Positions 62,923 through 64,000 of a stretch of DNA of 64,000 nucleotides are shown one piece after another. Numbering within the stretch: the stretch's first letter is position 1; each line of letters opens with the position of its first letter. Both the position numbers and the translations under genes were made by a program. This DNA comes from Odontesthes bonariensis (taxonomy: Eukaryota; Chordata; Actinopteri; Atheriniformes; Atherinopsidae). The notes below the pieces were generated by a model. That model was not told where the DNA came from and did no database searches. It worked only from the letters and a program-made list of their open reading frames with translations. The stretch covers positions 34,525,711 to 34,589,710 of the forward strand of contig NC_134507.1 of the NCBI RefSeq assembly GCF_027942865.1, read 5' to 3'.

Positions 62923-63167
62923 TCAGTACAGTTCCACCTCACTGATGGCTGCTAAAGCCTCCACAGTAGAAACAACAGAAACAGCAGAATCAGCAGAACT
63001 AGTAGAACCAGTAGAAACAGCAGAACCAGCAGAAACAGCAGAACACCAGAACCAGCAGAAACAGCAGAAGAACCACAACACAGGCAGAAACATGAGGCAA
63101 CACCAGGGAGAGAAGAGGAGAGGAACCAGGAGAGATGGATGTAGGAGGGGTGAGATGGTGGCTTTAT
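62923..63167 (-). CDS. Fc-receptor-like protein, transmembrane/tail exon
   Basis: Starts after an acceptor (ATTTTTGTTTCAG, AG at 63169-63168) and, joined in phase 1 to the Ig exon, reads DKATISPLLHPSLLVPLLFS, then PWCCLMFLPVLWFFCCFCWF and a repetitive SAVSAGS-type tail to a stop at 62923. The hydrophobic run of over 20 residues is a credible membrane segment. Part of the exon consists of a degenerate CAGAA-rich repeat (62960-63075 on the plus strand) that could have lengthened the segment. Neighbour: the Ig-domain exon 94 bp upstream. Fish have large clusters of such genes; inhibitory or activating motifs are not visible here. Confidence 0.55.
62960..63075. repeat. Degenerate (CAGAACCAGCAGAAA)n-type repeat
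   Basis: Units of 9-18 bp made of CAGAA, CAGCAG and TAGAA words. Overlaps the transmembrane exon on the other strand. Confidence 0.75.
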
Positions 63168-63261
63168 CTGAAACAAAAATATTTATCACGTCACATTATG
63201 AATGTTTAAACTCTTTAAACTCAGCTCAGGAATCAGAGAGAGTCACCTGAGTAACCCTCAC

Positions 63262-63494
63262 CTGTGGCAGAGATCCAGCTGGGTGGAGACTCTCCATGAC
63301 TGCTGATGCTGCACCTGCAGAGGCCTTCATCAGAGCTGGTAACAGGCTGCAGGGTCATGTGACCTGTAGGCTCTGCCCTGATGAGGGAGCCATCTTTATA
63401 GAAAGCAGCTGGTGGGTCTTTGTTTGACAGCTCAGAGTGACGTCACCTCCCTCCATCACAGGGAGGACAGGACTCTGCAGGATCACTGATCCAC
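63262..63494 (-). pseudogene. Fc-receptor-like protein, Ig-domain exon with probable 1-bp deletion
   Basis: Acceptor TGTCTCTGTGCTGAG (AG at 63496-63495), donor CACAG then GTGAGG (GT at 63261-63260). The first part reads [20 protein letters not shown] then C, the start of a C2-type Ig domain. After the next few codons the family pattern continues one frame over: [51 protein letters not shown]. The exon is 233 bp, one short of the multiple of three needed for phase-1 borders, which agrees with a single-base deletion near 63430. The second Cys (CRCS; usual Y-K/R-C) is present. This is the membrane-proximal Ig domain of a fish Fc-receptor-like (Ig superfamily) gene; either a pseudogene or an assembly error. 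Confidence 0.65.
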
Positions 63495-63559
63495 CTCAGC
63501 ACAGAGACAAACTGCAGCATTTCATCCATTTCCACACAGCTTCATCAGCACTGACTCCA

Positions 63560-64000
63560 CAGTCTGATCTCACCAGAGACAGGGAGGCTGATGCTGTTAC
63601 TGGCTGCTCCCTCTCTGGGCTCACACCAGTAAACTCCACAGTCTGATCTCACCAGAGACAGGGAGGCTGATGCTGTTACTGGCTGCTCCCTCTCTGGGCT
63701 CACACCAGTAAACTCTACAGTCTGACCTCACCAGAGACAGGGAGGCTGATGCTGTTACTGGCTGCTCCCTCTCTGGACTCACACCAGTAAACTCCACAGT
63801 CTGATCTCACCAGAGACAGGGAGGCTGATGCTGTTACTGGCTGCTCCCTCTCTGGACTCACACCAGTAAACTCTACAGTCTGATCTCACCAGAGACAGGG
63901 AGGCTGATGCTGTTACTGGCTGCTCCCTCTCTGGGCTCACACCAGTAAACTCCACAGTCTGATCTCAGCAGAGACAGGGAGGCTGATGCTGTTACTGGCT
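63560..64000 (-). repeat. 79-bp minisatellite derived from an Ig exon end plus its splice donor
   Basis: AGTCTGATCTCACCAGAGAC recurs at 63561, 63640, 63719, 63798, 63877 and 63956 (with small variants), an exact 79-bp period that continues past the window. On the minus strand each unit reads [20 protein letters not shown] then PVSG, the last strand of an Ig domain with its Y-x-C motif, followed by GTGAGATCAG, a splice donor. Since 79 is not a multiple of three, the copies cannot be read through in one frame. It lies in the intron or exon upstream of the Ig exon at 63262-63494. Confidence 0.85.

Overview
This is a vertebrate nuclear sequence, almost certainly from a ray-finned (teleost) fish. 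The evidence is the split-gene signals, a C2H2 zinc-finger array with TGEKP linkers, a fringe-family exon, a fish-type Fc-receptor-like immunoglobulin gene, a 7SL RNA gene, nuclear tRNA genes, and repeat types common in fish (L2/Rex1-like LINEs, PIF/Harbinger elements with Myb/SANT or MADF partners, many hAT elements, a tRNA-derived SINE). Most of the window is transposon nested in transposon. Only a few host genes or gene parts can be defended.

Layout. 1-9.2 kb: the end of a hAT element carrying a BED zinc-finger exon, then a decayed 6.3-kb Harbinger element (2930-9191) that has taken in a minisatellite, a LINE and three hAT elements. 9.2-17.8 kb: two LINEs in antisense, pierced by a hAT element that itself carries two more hATs (one with a SINE and a TTAA MITE inside it), and by a MADF-bearing Harbinger MITE. 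17.8-18.8 kb: the terminal exon of an 11-finger C2H2 gene. 20.9-25.4 kb: Harbinger remnants with Myb/SANT and DDE exons, a hAT tail, a RecQ-like helicase scrap and a tRNA-Thr cassette.

25.4-39.3 kb is the most striking part. Two related inverted-repeat elements sit less than 600 bp apart. The larger (28703-39288, 10,586 bp) is flanked by an exact 9-bp duplication (CAGTTAACC). It consists of two arms of about 5 kb, nearly identical by eye, packed with two satellite families (units of about 180 and 172 bp) around a small spacer holding a LINE scrap. I recognise no transposase in it. The smaller (25437-28115) shares internal units and the first ten terminal bases, and carries a solo LTR. A third fragment lies inside a hAT element at 3938.

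39.3-53 kb: a four-exon OB-fold-like reading frame with two nonsense codons, a nested pair of elements (TTAA element with a hAT inside), simple repeats, and a Harbinger transposase in which a hexamer microsatellite has grown. 53.6-59.5 kb: a Pol III gene neighbourhood with tRNA-Asp, a tRNA-Leu remnant, a 7SL RNA gene with an upstream CRE/ATF site, two tRNA-Thr genes in duplicated cassettes, two tRNA-Pro genes and a tRNA-Pro-like copy whose anticodon reads TAG. An isolated fringe exon lies among them. 60.3-61.2 kb: an intact-looking four-exon gene for a 134-residue secreted protein that I do not recognise. 62.9-64 kb: the last two exons of an Fc-receptor-like gene, one with a probable 1-bp frameshift, beside a 79-bp minisatellite made from an Ig-exon/splice-donor junction.

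The genes do not form a pathway. The coherent story is one of transposon layering, repeat arrays arising inside coding exons, and amplification of Pol III cassettes.
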